A stretch of DNA of 64,000 nucleotides from an uncultured Clostridia bacterium (GCA_947627045.1 CANQUM010000002.1:120464-184463), one strand, 5' to 3'; shown: positions 51,688-61,146, counted from the first letter of the stretch. Notes: generated by a model not told the origin, from the letters alone. Numbers and translations are program-made.

Positions 51688-51957
51688 TTAATCTCTGAAA
51701 AACGGTGATACATACTCATCTTCTTCTTGCTTTTTCTTGGCAAGTCTTTTTTTCTGTTTGTTCATTTCTTCTATTTTCTTTTTCTGTGCAGGTGTCTTAA
51801 TAGATGCCGCACTCGCAAAAAATGCTACCGCAAAAGCAAACGGTCCGATAACAAGCGCAACGCTTCCCCAACCTGTTGCAACAAGCACTATCATCAGAAT
51901 AGTCAATGCCGAGCAAGCCGCTCCGGCAATTATATATATTATTTTTTGCTTTGACAT
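51688..51957 (-). CDS. Small membrane protein with basic-acidic tail (89 aa)
   Basis: ATG at 51957, or GTG two codons earlier; neither ribosome site is strong. Two hydrophobic segments (about residues 5-25 and 30-50, including GWGSVALVIGPFAFAVAFFAS) are followed by a charged tail KKKIEEMNKQKKRLAKKKQEEDEYVSPFFRD-type sequence, given here in part. No family recognised. It lies between purB and metY on the same strand. Confidence 0.68.
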   Translation of the reverse strand: MSKQKIIYIIAGAACSALTILMIVLVATGWGSVALVIGPFAFAVAFFASAASIKTPAQKKKIEEMNKQKKRLAKKKQEEDEYVSPFFRD

Positions 51958-51967
51958 ATTCACTCAG

Positions 51968-52002
51968 CTTCTTTCTTGTTCCTAGCCTCTTGTTTCTAGT
52001 AA
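51968..52002. repeat. Five tandem degenerate 7-bp repeats (locus 3)
   Basis: CTTCTTT CTTGTTC CTAGCCT CTTGTTT CTAGTAA, filling the gap between the purB stop and the small membrane gene. Same unit family as 13915-13970 and 31050-31437. Confidence 0.7.
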
Positions 52003-53430
52003 CTAAACATTTATTTCTACGCTCTCGTGCTTGAAATTATTCTTATCCAGAACAGGCTTTACGCAGTTTTCTATAAACTCGTCAACCTGAGAGACGCTTC
52101 TTCCAATAAAGTTTTCAGGCTTCATAATGCCGTCCATTTCCTCTTTTGAAATCATAAACATCGGGTCATTTAAAATAAGTTCGCACAAATTATTGTCAAG
52201 ACCCTCGTCTTTTACTCTTGAACCTGCTTTCATTGAATATTCTCGAATTCTCTCATGCAGTTCCTGGCGGTCTCCGCCCTTTTTAACAGCGTCCATCATT
52301 ATATTTTCCGTTGCCATAAACGGAAGCTCCGCCATAACACGTTTTTCGATAATCTTCTCGTGAACTACAAGTCCGTCTGTTACATTGAGCATAATGTTAA
52401 GCACTGCGTCAACGCCCAAAAACGCCTCCGCAACAGAAATCCTCTTGTTAGCCGAATCGTCAAGAGTTCTTTCAAACCACTGTGTACCCGCCGTAAATGC
52501 AGGGTTCAGCATATCAGAAATTATATATCTCGAAAGAGAAGTTATTCTCTCGCATCGCATAGGGTTTCTTTTATAAGCCATTGCCGACGAGCCTATCTGA
52601 TTTTTCTCAAACGGCTCCTCGATCTCTTTAAAACTCTGGAGAATTCTTATATCGTTTGAAAACTTCATACAGCTCTGGGCAATTCCAGACAGCGTTGAAA
52701 CGATTGCCGAATCGACCTTTCTTGAGTATGTCTGCCCCGAAACAGGTACAACTCCGTCAAACCCCATTTCCTCAGCTATCATTCTCTCAAGCTCCCTGAT
52801 CTTTTCGGTATCGCCCTCAAAAAGCTCCATAAAAGACGCCTGTGTGCCTGTTGTTCCCTTTGAGCCTAAAAGCTTTAGGTTTTGCAGTCTAAAATCAATT
52901 TCCTGAAGATCCATCAAAAGCTCGTTGCACCAAAGAGTCGCTCTTTTACCTACTGTAGTAAGCTGTGCAGGCTGAAGATGAGTATAAGCAAGACAGGGCA
53001 GAGCTTTATACTTTTCAGCAAATTCAGCAAGCTGACCTATAACCCCCACAAGCTTTCTTTTTACAACATTAAGTGCGTCACGCATAACAATAATGTCGGT
53101 GTTATCCCCGACATAGCAGGATGTTGCTCCGAGATGAATTATTCCCTTTGCATTCGGGCAAGCCTTGCCGTATGTATAAACGTGCGCCATAACGTCGTGG
53201 CGAACAAGTTTTTCACGCTCTGCAGCACACTCATAATCTATGTTATCAATATTAGCCTCAAGCTCATCTACCTGCTCCTGCGTAACAGGTAATCCTAGCT
53301 TCATCTCTGCTCTTGCAAGAGCAACCCATAGCTTTCTCCATGTTGTGAATTTCTTATCAGCCGAAAAAATATACTGCATTTCCTTGCTTGCATATCTTGT
53401 GCAAAACGGACTTTCATAGCTGTTTGTCAT
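52003..53430 (-). CDS. purB: Adenylosuccinate lyase
   Basis: 475 aa fumarase/aspartase superfamily. Substrate motif HLGATSCYVGDNTD near residue 100, TYTHLQPAQLTTVGKR near 150, and the superfamily signature GSSAMAYKRNPMRCERI near 285. It acts twice in purine synthesis, releasing fumarate from SAICAR and from adenylosuccinate. AAAGGAAAA precedes the ATG. It starts 27 bases after fakA. Confidence 0.95.
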   Translation of the reverse strand: MTNSYESPFCTRYASKEMQYIFSADKKFTTWRKLWVALARAEMKLGLPVTQEQVDELEANIDNIDYECAAEREKLVRHDVMAHVYTYGKACPNAKGIIHLGATSCYVGDNTDIIVMRDALNVVKRKLVGVIGQLAEFAEKYKALPCLAYTHLQPAQLTTVGKRATLWCNELLMDLQEIDFRLQNLKLLGSKGTTGTQASFMELFEGDTEKIRELERMIAEEMGFDGVVPVSGQTYSRKVDSAIVSTLSGIAQSCMKFSNDIRILQSFKEIEEPFEKNQIGSSAMAYKRNPMRCERITSLSRYIISDMLNPAFTAGTQWFERTLDDSANKRISVAEAFLGVDAVLNIMLNVTDGLVVHEKIIEKRVMAELPFMATENIMMDAVKKGGDRQELHERIREYSMKAGSRVKDEGLDNNLCELILNDPMFMISKEEMDGIMKPENFIGRSVSQVDEFIENCVKPVLDKNNFKHESVEINV

Positions 53431-53457
53431 ATTATTTTTCCTTTCTGTTATACTTTA

Positions 53458-55095
53458 TTATTCCGCAGACAGAATGTAATAATAAACAGGCTGTCCGCCG
53501 TTTATCAATAGAACTTCGGCGTTTTGATATTTGCTCTCAACCTGCTCCTTCAAGGCTTTTGCGTCCTCGTCTGAAACATCACTTCCCTGAATTATAGTAA
53601 TATACGAAGTGTCGCCCTTAACCAGCTTTTTTATCAGCTTGAACGCCGATTTTGATACATCCTTGTCCACAAAAGAGAGCTTGCCGTTCTCCAGAGCCAG
53701 AATTTCGTTTTTCTTTATCTTATGACCCTCATAATCGCTGTCGCGGGCTGCATAAGTTATCTGACCCGTTGATACTCTCTCAAGCGCATGTGTCATTTCG
53801 AGTCTGTTAGTTTCAAAGTCAGCCACATCGTCAAAGGCAAGCATAGCGCTCATTCCCTGCGGAATAGTTCTAGTTTGGAGTACGCAAACCTTTCTGTCTG
53901 CGAGTTTTCCTGCCTGCTCAGCCGACATAATTATATTCTTATTGTTAGGCAGCACAAAAACCGTCTCTGCCGGACACTTATTGATAGCCGCCAAAATATC
54001 TTCCGTTGACGGGTTCATAGTTTGTCCGCCTCTTACAATGCAGTCAACGCCGACGTCCTCAAACAAGGCTTCAACGCCGTGCCCCGCCGCAACAGCCACA
54101 AATCCGTATTCCTTTATCGGCTTAACAGGCTTGGTTTCGGGAACCTTAGCGTCGATTATACGCTGTTCGTGCTGCATTTTCATATTCTCTATCTTAGGAA
54201 GATTTATAGTTCCGAATTTAAGCGCCCTTTCAATAACCTTGCCGGGGTGGTTTGTATGAACGTGAACCTTTATAATATCATCATCGTCAACTACAACAAC
54301 GCAGTCGCCAATTGTTTCTAAATACGCTCTCAGCTTTGAACAGTCGTCGCTGCCGCTTGCTTTATTGATAAGCATTTCGGTACAGTAGGTAAAGTTTATC
54401 TCCTCGTCAAAATCTCCTACCGTCGACGAAAACGTGTCAATTGTAACCGTTTTCTTTTCTGAGGGAACGTCAGGCTTTACAGTATCTCCGCCTTTAAAGA
54501 CATTTAACATAGCTTCAAATATAATTAAAAGACCTTTACCGCCTGCGTCAACAACACCAGCTTTTTTAAGTGCAGGAAGCAAATTCGGCGTATTCTCAAG
54601 TGCTTTTCCTGCCGATGAGCATACCTCCTCCCAAAGAGATACCTCGTCTTTTACCGAAACAGAAACAGCGGCGGCTCTTTCACTTGCAAGCCTTACAACT
54701 GTTAAGATCGTACCTTCGGTAGGCTTCATTATAGATTTATACGCACCCGAAACACCCTGATCAAGTGCCGAAACAAAATCGCTTATCGAAGCTTCCTTTT
54801 TGCCGCTGAACCCCTTTGCAAAACCTCTGAAAATTAAAGACAGAATTACTCCTGAATTTCCTCTCGCTCCTCTCAGCAAGGCAGAAGCAGACTGCTCGGC
54901 AACTTCGCTTACGGCAACGTCATCATGCATTCTTTCCAGCACGATAAGAGCATTCCCCATTGTCATAGACATATTTGTTCCTGTGTCTCCGTCCGGAACG
55001 GGAAATACATTCAGCTCGTCAACGGCTGTTTTTTGATTTGCTATACTGTTTGCAGCGCTGATAAAAGCGTCTCTAAGTGTTTTACCATCAATCAC
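53458..55095 (-). CDS. fakA: FakA-like DAK2-domain kinase (YloV family)
   Basis: 545 aa starting at GTG with AAGGGGGAC upstream. N-terminal DhaL/DAK2 domain with the Mg-ATP motif PVPDGDTGTNMSMTM near residue 32 and LLRGARGNSGVILS near 90. The C-terminal two thirds is a DegV-like plus YloV domain. In Staphylococcus the orthologue phosphorylates fatty acids held by FakB (DegV) proteins. No FakB gene is in the window. It is 17 bases after asp23, the usual Firmicutes pairing. Confidence 0.92.
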   Translation of the reverse strand: MIDGKTLRDAFISAANSIANQKTAVDELNVFPVPDGDTGTNMSMTMGNALIVLERMHDDVAVSEVAEQSASALLRGARGNSGVILSLIFRGFAKGFSGKKEASISDFVSALDQGVSGAYKSIMKPTEGTILTVVRLASERAAAVSVSVKDEVSLWEEVCSSAGKALENTPNLLPALKKAGVVDAGGKGLLIIFEAMLNVFKGGDTVKPDVPSEKKTVTIDTFSSTVGDFDEEINFTYCTEMLINKASGSDDCSKLRAYLETIGDCVVVVDDDDIIKVHVHTNHPGKVIERALKFGTINLPKIENMKMQHEQRIIDAKVPETKPVKPIKEYGFVAVAAGHGVEALFEDVGVDCIVRGGQTMNPSTEDILAAINKCPAETVFVLPNNKNIIMSAEQAGKLADRKVCVLQTRTIPQGMSAMLAFDDVADFETNRLEMTHALERVSTGQITYAARDSDYEGHKIKKNEILALENGKLSFVDKDVSKSAFKLIKKLVKGDTSYITIIQGSDVSDEDAKALKEQVESKYQNAEVLLINGGQPVYYYILSAE

Positions 55096-55112
55096 AAAAC
55101 CGTCCCCCTTAG

Positions 55113-55466
55113 TTAAGACTGCATCTCATCGACAAAAACATTAATTTTTGCAACCTTAACCGCCGACTCAGTTTCTACGGTATACTGCACCTTTTCCATA
55201 ATGCTTTCTACGACTGTTGAAACGTTCACCCCGTATGAAACAGTTATGTGCAAATCAATAATAAGTTCATTATTTTTAGTCTGGTGAATAATAACTCCGT
55301 TTTCCAGGGATTGTCCTTTTTTTAAAAGAGAGCTTATCCTCTGTCTGGGTCCGAATGTGTTCATTCCGACAACGCCGAAACAATTCGACGCTGTATTTCC
55401 AATAAGAGAAACCAAATATTTATTAGAAATATGAATTTTGCCAATATGATTTTCAAATTTAATCAC
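55113..55466 (-). CDS. Asp23/Gls24 family envelope stress protein
   Basis: 117 aa starting at GTG with GGGAG nine bases upstream. IHISNKYLVSLIGNTASNCFGVVGMN and the later DLHITVSYGVNVSTVVESIMEKVQYTVE are family hallmarks. Equivalent to yloU of Bacillus. It is the first gene of a five-gene minus-strand run: asp23, fakA, purB, small membrane protein, metY. Role uncertain beyond envelope-linked. Confidence 0.92.
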   Translation of the reverse strand: MIKFENHIGKIHISNKYLVSLIGNTASNCFGVVGMNTFGPRQRISSLLKKGQSLENGVIIHQTKNNELIIDLHITVSYGVNVSTVVESIMEKVQYTVETESAVKVAKINVFVDEMQS

Positions 55467-55531
55467 TCAGTACAGCTCCCTTTACCATAATAGATAAAAA
55501 AAGTATACCATATTCCCCATAAAAATGCAAA

Positions 55532-56854
55532 CTATATTTGAGGATTGATGCTTACATTTATATCAACTCTTTTTAAAATTTCCTCAGGGTTTTTCTTATA
55601 TTCCTCATACACTGTGTAATCGTTGTGGTTCAGCAGAGAGTGAATTTCAAAAATATCAGCATTATCCTCCTTTAAAGCCTTGTCAATCGCCTCTTGACAT
55701 AGTGTATGAACACGCTCTGCAGCTTTTTGTCCCACCTCTTTTTGTTCCTTATCTGAAAATGTTTTATTAAACTCATACGCAATTGTTAAATTTACATCTA
55801 TAACAATTCGGCCATCTTTTAAACTTACATCAGTTTGCTTTTTAACGCTTGCCGCACTTACCGAAGTAAGAGTATCTCCCATCTTTGCGTCAATTGTCTG
55901 TTCTGCAATTCCGTTATTCAAAAATGACAAGCCTATAACTTCATCTCTTGACATAACGCTCTTTGGCTTTTTGTCCTTGACAATTACCGCTCCGTCTATA
56001 TAAAATGCTGTTACTTCGGCTTCCTCCGAGCTTCCTCCGCCGGAGCCTGATTCTTCACCGCCTGAGCCGCCTCCTTCAGATTGAGAACTGCTCTCCGATT
56101 CTGAACTTCCGCCTCCGCCTTCTACCTTTTCATTGCTTGACTTGTTTTTACTATCATCACTTTCAGTTTCTCCAAATTTTATATCAGAGCTTGAGTCTTC
56201 TTTCTCATTTGAAGACTTTTTATCATTCTTGATTTTCTTTATGATAGGCATAACGGTAGTACCGTTTGTGTTCTCAATATTATCTATATGCCTTATAAGC
56301 TCGCACTCGGTACTTGTTCCGTTCTTTTGGGATTCTTCAAATATCTCCTTTAAAACCTCCGCAGAATAAGTTCCGCTTGTTACCTTTATATTTAGAATTT
56401 CTTTTGCCGTAATATCCGTATAAGCCATAAATGTCCCCAATGAAATACCCTCTGCATTTATGAAATATTCCAAAATAGGGTTTAAGTCGGTTACGCTTTT
56501 ACCTAACAAAATCAGCTCTGAATGACCCAAAAAGGCTTTTTTACCCAAATCGGTCTCACACTGCTCAATAGCTGCAGGAATGGTCGCTGCAACTTGTGAA
56601 ACAGTTGCACTGTTTGCTTTAGACGGATCTATAGGCGTATTAGAACCCGTACCTTGCTGTACAAGCATTTGCAGTGTAACTTCAAATTTGCCCTCTTTTG
56701 TCATATCTATTCCCAGAGCATGAACAATGATCTTTTCATCAATATCTCTTTTTTCATATTTTCCTGTTGCATTGCACGAGCTTAAACTGAAAATGAATAA
56801 TACGCAAATAGGAATTATCAAAAGTTTTTTCAGACATACTCTATTCCGCTTCAT
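55532..56854 (-). CDS. gerC: Spore germination receptor lipoprotein GerC
   Basis: 440 aa from ATG 56854 (AAAGGG eight bases upstream; the earlier ATG is too close to the ribosome site). Lipobox LSSC at about residue 24. Domain sequence: RDIDEKIIVHALGIDM, GHSELILLGKSV and NAEGISLGTFMAYTD, then near the end KALKEDNADIFEIHSLL. Between about residues 205 and 280 is a low-complexity insert of Ser, Glu, Lys and Gly, longer than I expect for the family. It overlaps the gerB stop by 14 bases. Confidence 0.9.
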   Translation of the reverse strand: MKRNRVCLKKLLIIPICVLFIFSLSSCNATGKYEKRDIDEKIIVHALGIDMTKEGKFEVTLQMLVQQGTGSNTPIDPSKANSATVSQVAATIPAAIEQCETDLGKKAFLGHSELILLGKSVTDLNPILEYFINAEGISLGTFMAYTDITAKEILNIKVTSGTYSAEVLKEIFEESQKNGTSTECELIRHIDNIENTNGTTVMPIIKKIKNDKKSSNEKEDSSSDIKFGETESDDSKNKSSNEKVEGGGGSSESESSSQSEGGGSGGEESGSGGGSSEEAEVTAFYIDGAVIVKDKKPKSVMSRDEVIGLSFLNNGIAEQTIDAKMGDTLTSVSAASVKKQTDVSLKDGRIVIDVNLTIAYEFNKTFSDKEQKEVGQKAAERVHTLCQEAIDKALKEDNADIFEIHSLLNHNDYTVYEEYKKNPEEILKRVDINVSINPQI

Positions 56855-57899
56855 TCTCATCACCCTTTCCAAAGCAAAAAACAAGAGGCAGCAATACGCC
56901 CAGTACTATTAAAAAAATTGTGATAACAGTTTTGTCCAGCACTCCGATATTCCATTTTTCCTGCAAAACTGAAGGCAAAGAAACAGCATAAGCGGCAACT
57001 GTTAAAACAAGCAGAAACACATTTGATTTAACTCTTTTAAATCCCGTTGACAACGCAATTTTTCCAACTAACAGAAACAGTGAAGTCTTTATAAAAGCAA
57101 CCAAGATCCACGCCGGAAGTAAAAATGCGTCCAGTCTTTCTATTATAAAGGTTTCGGCGTAGGTTCCCAAATCAAAGAACGGGAATTTGCTGATATTCAG
57201 AAAACTTCCAAGAGTAAGCACGCAGACAGCGGTTATTACATATACAAAAATCAACTTTAACGCCAACGCGCCATAGACGCTCTTGCCCGCCTTTTCTTTT
57301 ACATAAGGGTATAAAATCGGAAACAGCAAAAGCTCGCTGAACTTTGACAGCTCATAATAGATCTCATGCAATATATCGTCGAATTTGGGATAGTCGTAAA
57401 TAACATTGCTAAACGACATTTTACCCAAAAGAGCCAAAATAACAATTATAAAGGAAAGCCCGAAAAAAGCAAAAGTTATTCCGGCACTTCTTGCAATAGC
57501 CTCAATTCCCTGAAAAGCTGCATAAAAAGATACTGCTGCAACTGTTCCTATCACAAGCCACGTCGGCAAAAAGTCGGGAAACATCGCATATACAAAATAC
57601 CCGAAATATCTGAACAGACGATTAATAACCAATACGGCTGCAAGTGCAAAAACAACACAAGTCAGTATTCCCAGAAGCTTTGACTTTTCATATATCACCT
57701 GACATATATTTTTATCCGGATGCTTTTTATATAATACGATCATAGGTATAACCGCCAGACACTCTATAGCTGTACAAATTGAAAAGCCTATTATCTGACA
57801 GGTAACATCACTATACATAAAGGGTATAAATGTCATGGTATAAAAAATTCTTGATAAGAAAAGAATTATAACCATTTGTCCAAAAGATATTTTTCTCAT
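56841..57899 (-). CDS. gerB: Spore germination receptor permease-like subunit GerB
   Basis: 352 aa with about ten hydrophobic segments, APC-superfamily endospore germination permease. Starts MRKISFGQMVIILFLSRIFYTM. Conserved regions include a Tyr/Pro-rich loop and the C-terminal GVLLPLVFCFGK. It probably recognises germinants in the spore inner membrane together with GerA and GerC. The only strong ribosome site is 26 bases upstream with a small inverted repeat in between. Confidence 0.9.
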   Translation of the reverse strand: MRKISFGQMVIILFLSRIFYTMTFIPFMYSDVTCQIIGFSICTAIECLAVIPMIVLYKKHPDKNICQVIYEKSKLLGILTCVVFALAAVLVINRLFRYFGYFVYAMFPDFLPTWLVIGTVAAVSFYAAFQGIEAIARSAGITFAFFGLSFIIVILALLGKMSFSNVIYDYPKFDDILHEIYYELSKFSELLLFPILYPYVKEKAGKSVYGALALKLIFVYVITAVCVLTLGSFLNISKFPFFDLGTYAETFIIERLDAFLLPAWILVAFIKTSLFLLVGKIALSTGFKRVKSNVFLLVLTVAAYAVSLPSVLQEKWNIGVLDKTVITIFLIVLGVLLPLVFCFGKGDENEAE

Positions 57900-57908
57900 A
57901 AATAACCT

Positions 57909-57933
57909 GTTTCTTTAAGAAACAATCCTCCTT
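57909..57933 (-). promoter_or_regulatory. Ribosome site separated from gerB start by an inverted repeat
   Basis: Minus strand AAGGAGG (57927-57933), then GTTTCT-TTA/AAA-AGAAAC inverted repeat (57909-57923), then nine bases to the ATG. An in-frame stop inside the repeat rules out an upstream start. Folding would bring the site to about 12 bases from the ATG. Confidence 0.4.
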
Positions 57934-57952
57934 AATCAGCTTTTGATTTTAA

Positions 57953-59452
57953 CTAAATCTTTTTCGCTCCGTTCAGGTCCTCAACTATAGTCTTTGATTT
58001 GCCCAGTTTTAAAAAGCTTGGTCTGGTAACAACATCACGCATTGCCCTGAATGTGAACGGAGAGATCGGAGCATTATAAGGAACTCCATAGTTTTCAAGA
58101 GCTGAGATGTTAATAAGCATAAATGCAAAGCAGAGGGTTATTCCGAAAAGGCCGGCAAATCCGCCTGTTAAGATAAACAACATTCTGAAAATTGAAGTCT
58201 GCGGGTTCAGATTCGGAATGACAAATGAAGCAGTTGCTGTAAGTCCAATTACAATAAGCAGCGGAGCAGATACTAAACTGCTCGAAACTGCTGCGTCCCC
58301 GATAATTAATGCACCTACTATAGATACCGCTCCGCCTATGGCTTTAGGAAGTCTTATGCCGGCTTCTCTCATCAGCTCATACATTATTGTTATGATGACC
58401 GCTTCAAAGAAAAACGAATACGGCGTAACCTCCTCGCTGGCGGCAAGATTCATCAAAAACTTGTGAGTGAGAATTTCAGGGTGGTTTGTAGCAATTGCTA
58501 CACACAATCCCGGAAGTGCTATGGCAAGAAAAAATGCAATGTATTTTATCCATCTTATATAAGTCGTATAAAAAGGCTTGTTCACATAATCGTCAATCGT
58601 CTGAAAGTTTTCAATAAACAATGACGGGCATATAAGTGCAAGCGGAACTCCGTCGACCAAAATACCTACTCTGCCCTCGTTCAGTTTAGCGCAAAAGGCG
58701 TCAGGTCTGTCGGTTGACAAAACATTTGAAAAAAGACTTTTGTGCTTCCCCTGCAAAAACGGCTCGACATATCCTGTTGTTATAATAGTATCAAGATTTA
58801 TCTTGTTCAAATTCTCCTTGACCTTGTCTATTACTCCCTGCGGTGCCTTGTCAGTAATATACGCAACACATACGTCAGTTTTGCTGTCGCTGCCTATCTG
58901 CTGCATATCAAATCTCAGCTTTGGAGTTTTAAGCCTTCTTCTGATAAGAGATATGTTTGTTCTTATAGTTTCAATAAAGCCTTCGTGTGCTCCGTTTAAA
59001 TTACCGTCGCTTGTCGGCTCTTCTATAGAACGCTTGTCAAAACCCTGAATCCCATATGCAACACACTTGTCGCAGCCGTCAATAAACACCACTGCAAAGC
59101 CTGAAAACAGAGTCAGAAAAACCTCACCGTAAGTTGTCAAAATTTTTCTCTCCGCCGACAAAAGACTCTGCTTAGTGAGAAATTTAAAAACATCATCCTC
59201 CGTCGCATAGCCCTTGACCCTAAACTCCATAAGCGGTCTGTAAATAAGCTCCGCCATTGATGATGTTGACGCCATTCCCTCTATTGAAACAACAGCACAC
59301 TTATGCTCTGAGATTTCAACCTCCATAATGTTAAGATCCATCGTCTTTCCCGATATTATTTTTAGATCCAAAAGTGCCTGCTTCAGACTTTTTGAAATAA
59401 GCGCTGTTTCGTAATTGTTTTCATTGACCTTTACAACCGTTTTCTGTTCCAC
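57953..59452 (-). CDS. gerA: Spore germination receptor subunit GerA
   Basis: 499 aa from GTG 59452: AAAGGAGG lies seven bases before this GTG, while the ATG two codons upstream is only one base from it. N-terminal soluble domain about residues 1-280 with FLTKQSLLSAERKIL-type GerA sequence, ILVDGVPLALICPSLFIENFQ, then five or six membrane segments with LPGLCVAIATNHPEILT, YELMREAGIRLPKAIGGAVSIVGALIIGDAAV-type conserved stretch. First gene of gerA-gerB-gerC, divergent from yetF. Confidence 0.93.
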   Translation of the reverse strand: MEQKTVVKVNENNYETALISKSLKQALLDLKIISGKTMDLNIMEVEISEHKCAVVSIEGMASTSSMAELIYRPLMEFRVKGYATEDDVFKFLTKQSLLSAERKILTTYGEVFLTLFSGFAVVFIDGCDKCVAYGIQGFDKRSIEEPTSDGNLNGAHEGFIETIRTNISLIRRRLKTPKLRFDMQQIGSDSKTDVCVAYITDKAPQGVIDKVKENLNKINLDTIITTGYVEPFLQGKHKSLFSNVLSTDRPDAFCAKLNEGRVGILVDGVPLALICPSLFIENFQTIDDYVNKPFYTTYIRWIKYIAFFLAIALPGLCVAIATNHPEILTHKFLMNLAASEEVTPYSFFFEAVIITIMYELMREAGIRLPKAIGGAVSIVGALIIGDAAVSSSLVSAPLLIVIGLTATASFVIPNLNPQTSIFRMLFILTGGFAGLFGITLCFAFMLINISALENYGVPYNAPISPFTFRAMRDVVTRPSFLKLGKSKTIVEDLNGAKKI

Positions 59453-59644
59453 TGCCATTCCTCCTTTATTTATCACGGTTAATCTGCATAATATTCTAAT
59501 ATTCATTAGTTAATATTAGTGTATTTTCAAAATTTATACGAAATTTTCTCATTTAAAAATAAAAGATATACCTATGTGTATAATCTGTTATTTTGGAAAA
59601 GTTATTTATAGGCATTTTAATTCTGTGAAAGGACGTGCTTTAAT

Positions 59645-60322
59645 TTGCTTATAGTATTTTTCAGAGCCATTATTCTTTATGCGCTTGTAATATTTTCAAT
59701 ACGTCTTATGGGAAAACGTCAGATAGGCGAGCTTCAGCCGTCAGAGCTGGTTATAACTATTCTTGTATCCAACATAGCCACTCTTCCTATCGAAGATACT
59801 ACCATACCTATGACAACCGGAATTATTCCTATGCTCACGCTGGTCAGTTTAGACGTTATTATGTCTGCACTCACCTTGCGTTCAAGAAAGCTAAGACAGA
59901 TAGTATCGGGAAGCCCTAAAGTAATTATATCAAACGGAGTAATTGACCAAAAACAAATGAAAAAGCTAAGATATTCTGTTGACGACTTGATGGAAAGTCT
60001 GCACGATTATAATATTTTCGATATAAGCGAAGTTCAGTATGCGGTCGTTGAAACAACAGGAAAAATAAGCGTTATGCAAAAAAACGATTACAGTCCGCTT
60101 TCTCCTTCTGATATTGAGCTTTACAGAGAAACAAAAAATCCGCCTCAGATATTAATTGACGACGGAGTTGTTATGCACGGGGCTATTGAATTCTTAGGGT
60201 TGGATATGAGGTTTGTAAACGAAATTCTCAAAAAAAACAAGGTCGAAGTATCAGATGTGTTTCTTATGTCGTGCGATGAGGATAAAAATTACAAACTGGT
60301 CAAAAAGGAGGATTTGAATTGA
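59645..60322 (+). CDS. DUF421 membrane protein (YetF family)
   Basis: 225 aa starting at TTG with GAAAGGACG upstream. Three membrane segments at the N-terminus and the hallmark IRLMGKRQIGELQPSELV followed by TILVSNIATLPIED. A soluble C-terminal domain has RYSVDDLMESLHDYNIFDISEVQYAVVE-type sequence. Proteins of this family influence spore or envelope properties in Bacillus but the activity is unknown. It is co-translated with the DUF4363 gene. Confidence 0.88.
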   Translation: MLIVFFRAIILYALVIFSIRLMGKRQIGELQPSELVITILVSNIATLPIEDTTIPMTTGIIPMLTLVSLDVIMSALTLRSRKLRQIVSGSPKVIISNGVIDQKQMKKLRYSVDDLMESLHDYNIFDISEVQYAVVETTGKISVMQKNDYSPLSPSDIELYRETKNPPQILIDDGVVMHGAIEFLGLDMRFVNEILKKNKVEVSDVFLMSCDEDKNYKLVKKEDLN

Positions 60323-60696
60323 AAAGGCTTATCCTTTGTATAACTATACTTGTTATAATAATTTCGGGTTCTGTTATTTCTTTGTTTTTAATATACAATA
60401 AAAATCAACAGCTTATTGAAACTCTTGATTATGTAACAGAGTTCGCTGAAGACAAAAAAACCGACCAAGCTCTCGAAAAAATCGAAGAGTTCAGCCGATC
60501 GTGGAAAAAATATTATATTTGTGTATCATTTCTTGTAGAAAGCTCTTGCTTAGAAGATATTTCAGCCTCCTGTGCAAAGCTAAAAGCCCTTTTATTGAAA
60601 GACAGTGAAGAACTGTATTCAGAATGTGAAACAATAAAGTACGGAATCACTCTTATTTTCAATAACGAGTTCCCATATCTTCACAGTATTTTCTGA
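60319..60696 (+). CDS. DUF4363 protein
   Basis: 125 aa starting at TTG that overlaps the previous stop by four bases, with AAGGAGGA upstream. N-terminal transmembrane anchor (residues about 4-24), then a helical domain with EDKKTDQALEKIEEFSRSWKKY, typical of the DUF4363 proteins that follow DUF421 genes in Clostridia. Function unknown. Confidence 0.82.
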   Translation: MKRLILCITILVIIISGSVISLFLIYNKNQQLIETLDYVTEFAEDKKTDQALEKIEEFSRSWKKYYICVSFLVESSCLEDISASCAKLKALLLKDSEELYSECETIKYGITLIFNNEFPYLHSIF

Positions 60697-60705
60697 TAAT
60701 TCAAG

Positions 60706-61146
60706 CTAACTGATTTCCGCAATGATCTTAATAAAGCTGTCTAAGTCATTAAAATCCTTGTATACAGACGCAAATCTCACATATGCTACATGATCCAGCT
60801 TTTTAAGTCCTGCCAAAACCTTATCGCCTATTTCGCTTGTAGTTGTTTCGGTCTGCATAGCGTTCGCATAAGTATTCTCGATCTCATCGACCAAAGCGTT
60901 TACATCTTCAACGCTGACAGGACGCTTTTTTATGGCATTGCCGATGGCTTTTATGATTTTTTCCCTTTCAAACGGCTCAAAACTGCCGTCTTTTTTATAA
61001 ACCATTAAAGTAGGTTTTTCAACAACTTCATAAGTGGTAAATCTCCTGCCGCAATTTGTGCATTCACGGCGGCGTCTCTTTTTCTCATCGCTAGGACGGG
61101 AGTCGATTACCTTCGTGTCCTCATAATTGCAAAATGGACATCTCAT
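60706..61146 (-). CDS. nrdR: Transcriptional repressor NrdR
   Basis: 146 aa. Zinc ribbon MRCPFCNYEDTKVIDSRP and CTNCGRRFTTYE, then an ATP-cone domain from about residue 49 (LMVYKKDGSFEPFEREKIIKAI). It represses ribonucleotide reductase genes when bound to (d)ATP. AAGGAG is just upstream. No nrd gene is in the window. The 185 bases behind it (61147-61331) show no gene. Confidence 0.96.
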   Translation of the reverse strand: MRCPFCNYEDTKVIDSRPSDEKKRRRRECTNCGRRFTTYEVVEKPTLMVYKKDGSFEPFEREKIIKAIGNAIKKRPVSVEDVNALVDEIENTYANAMQTETTTSEIGDKVLAGLKKLDHVAYVRFASVYKDFNDLDSFIKIIAEIS

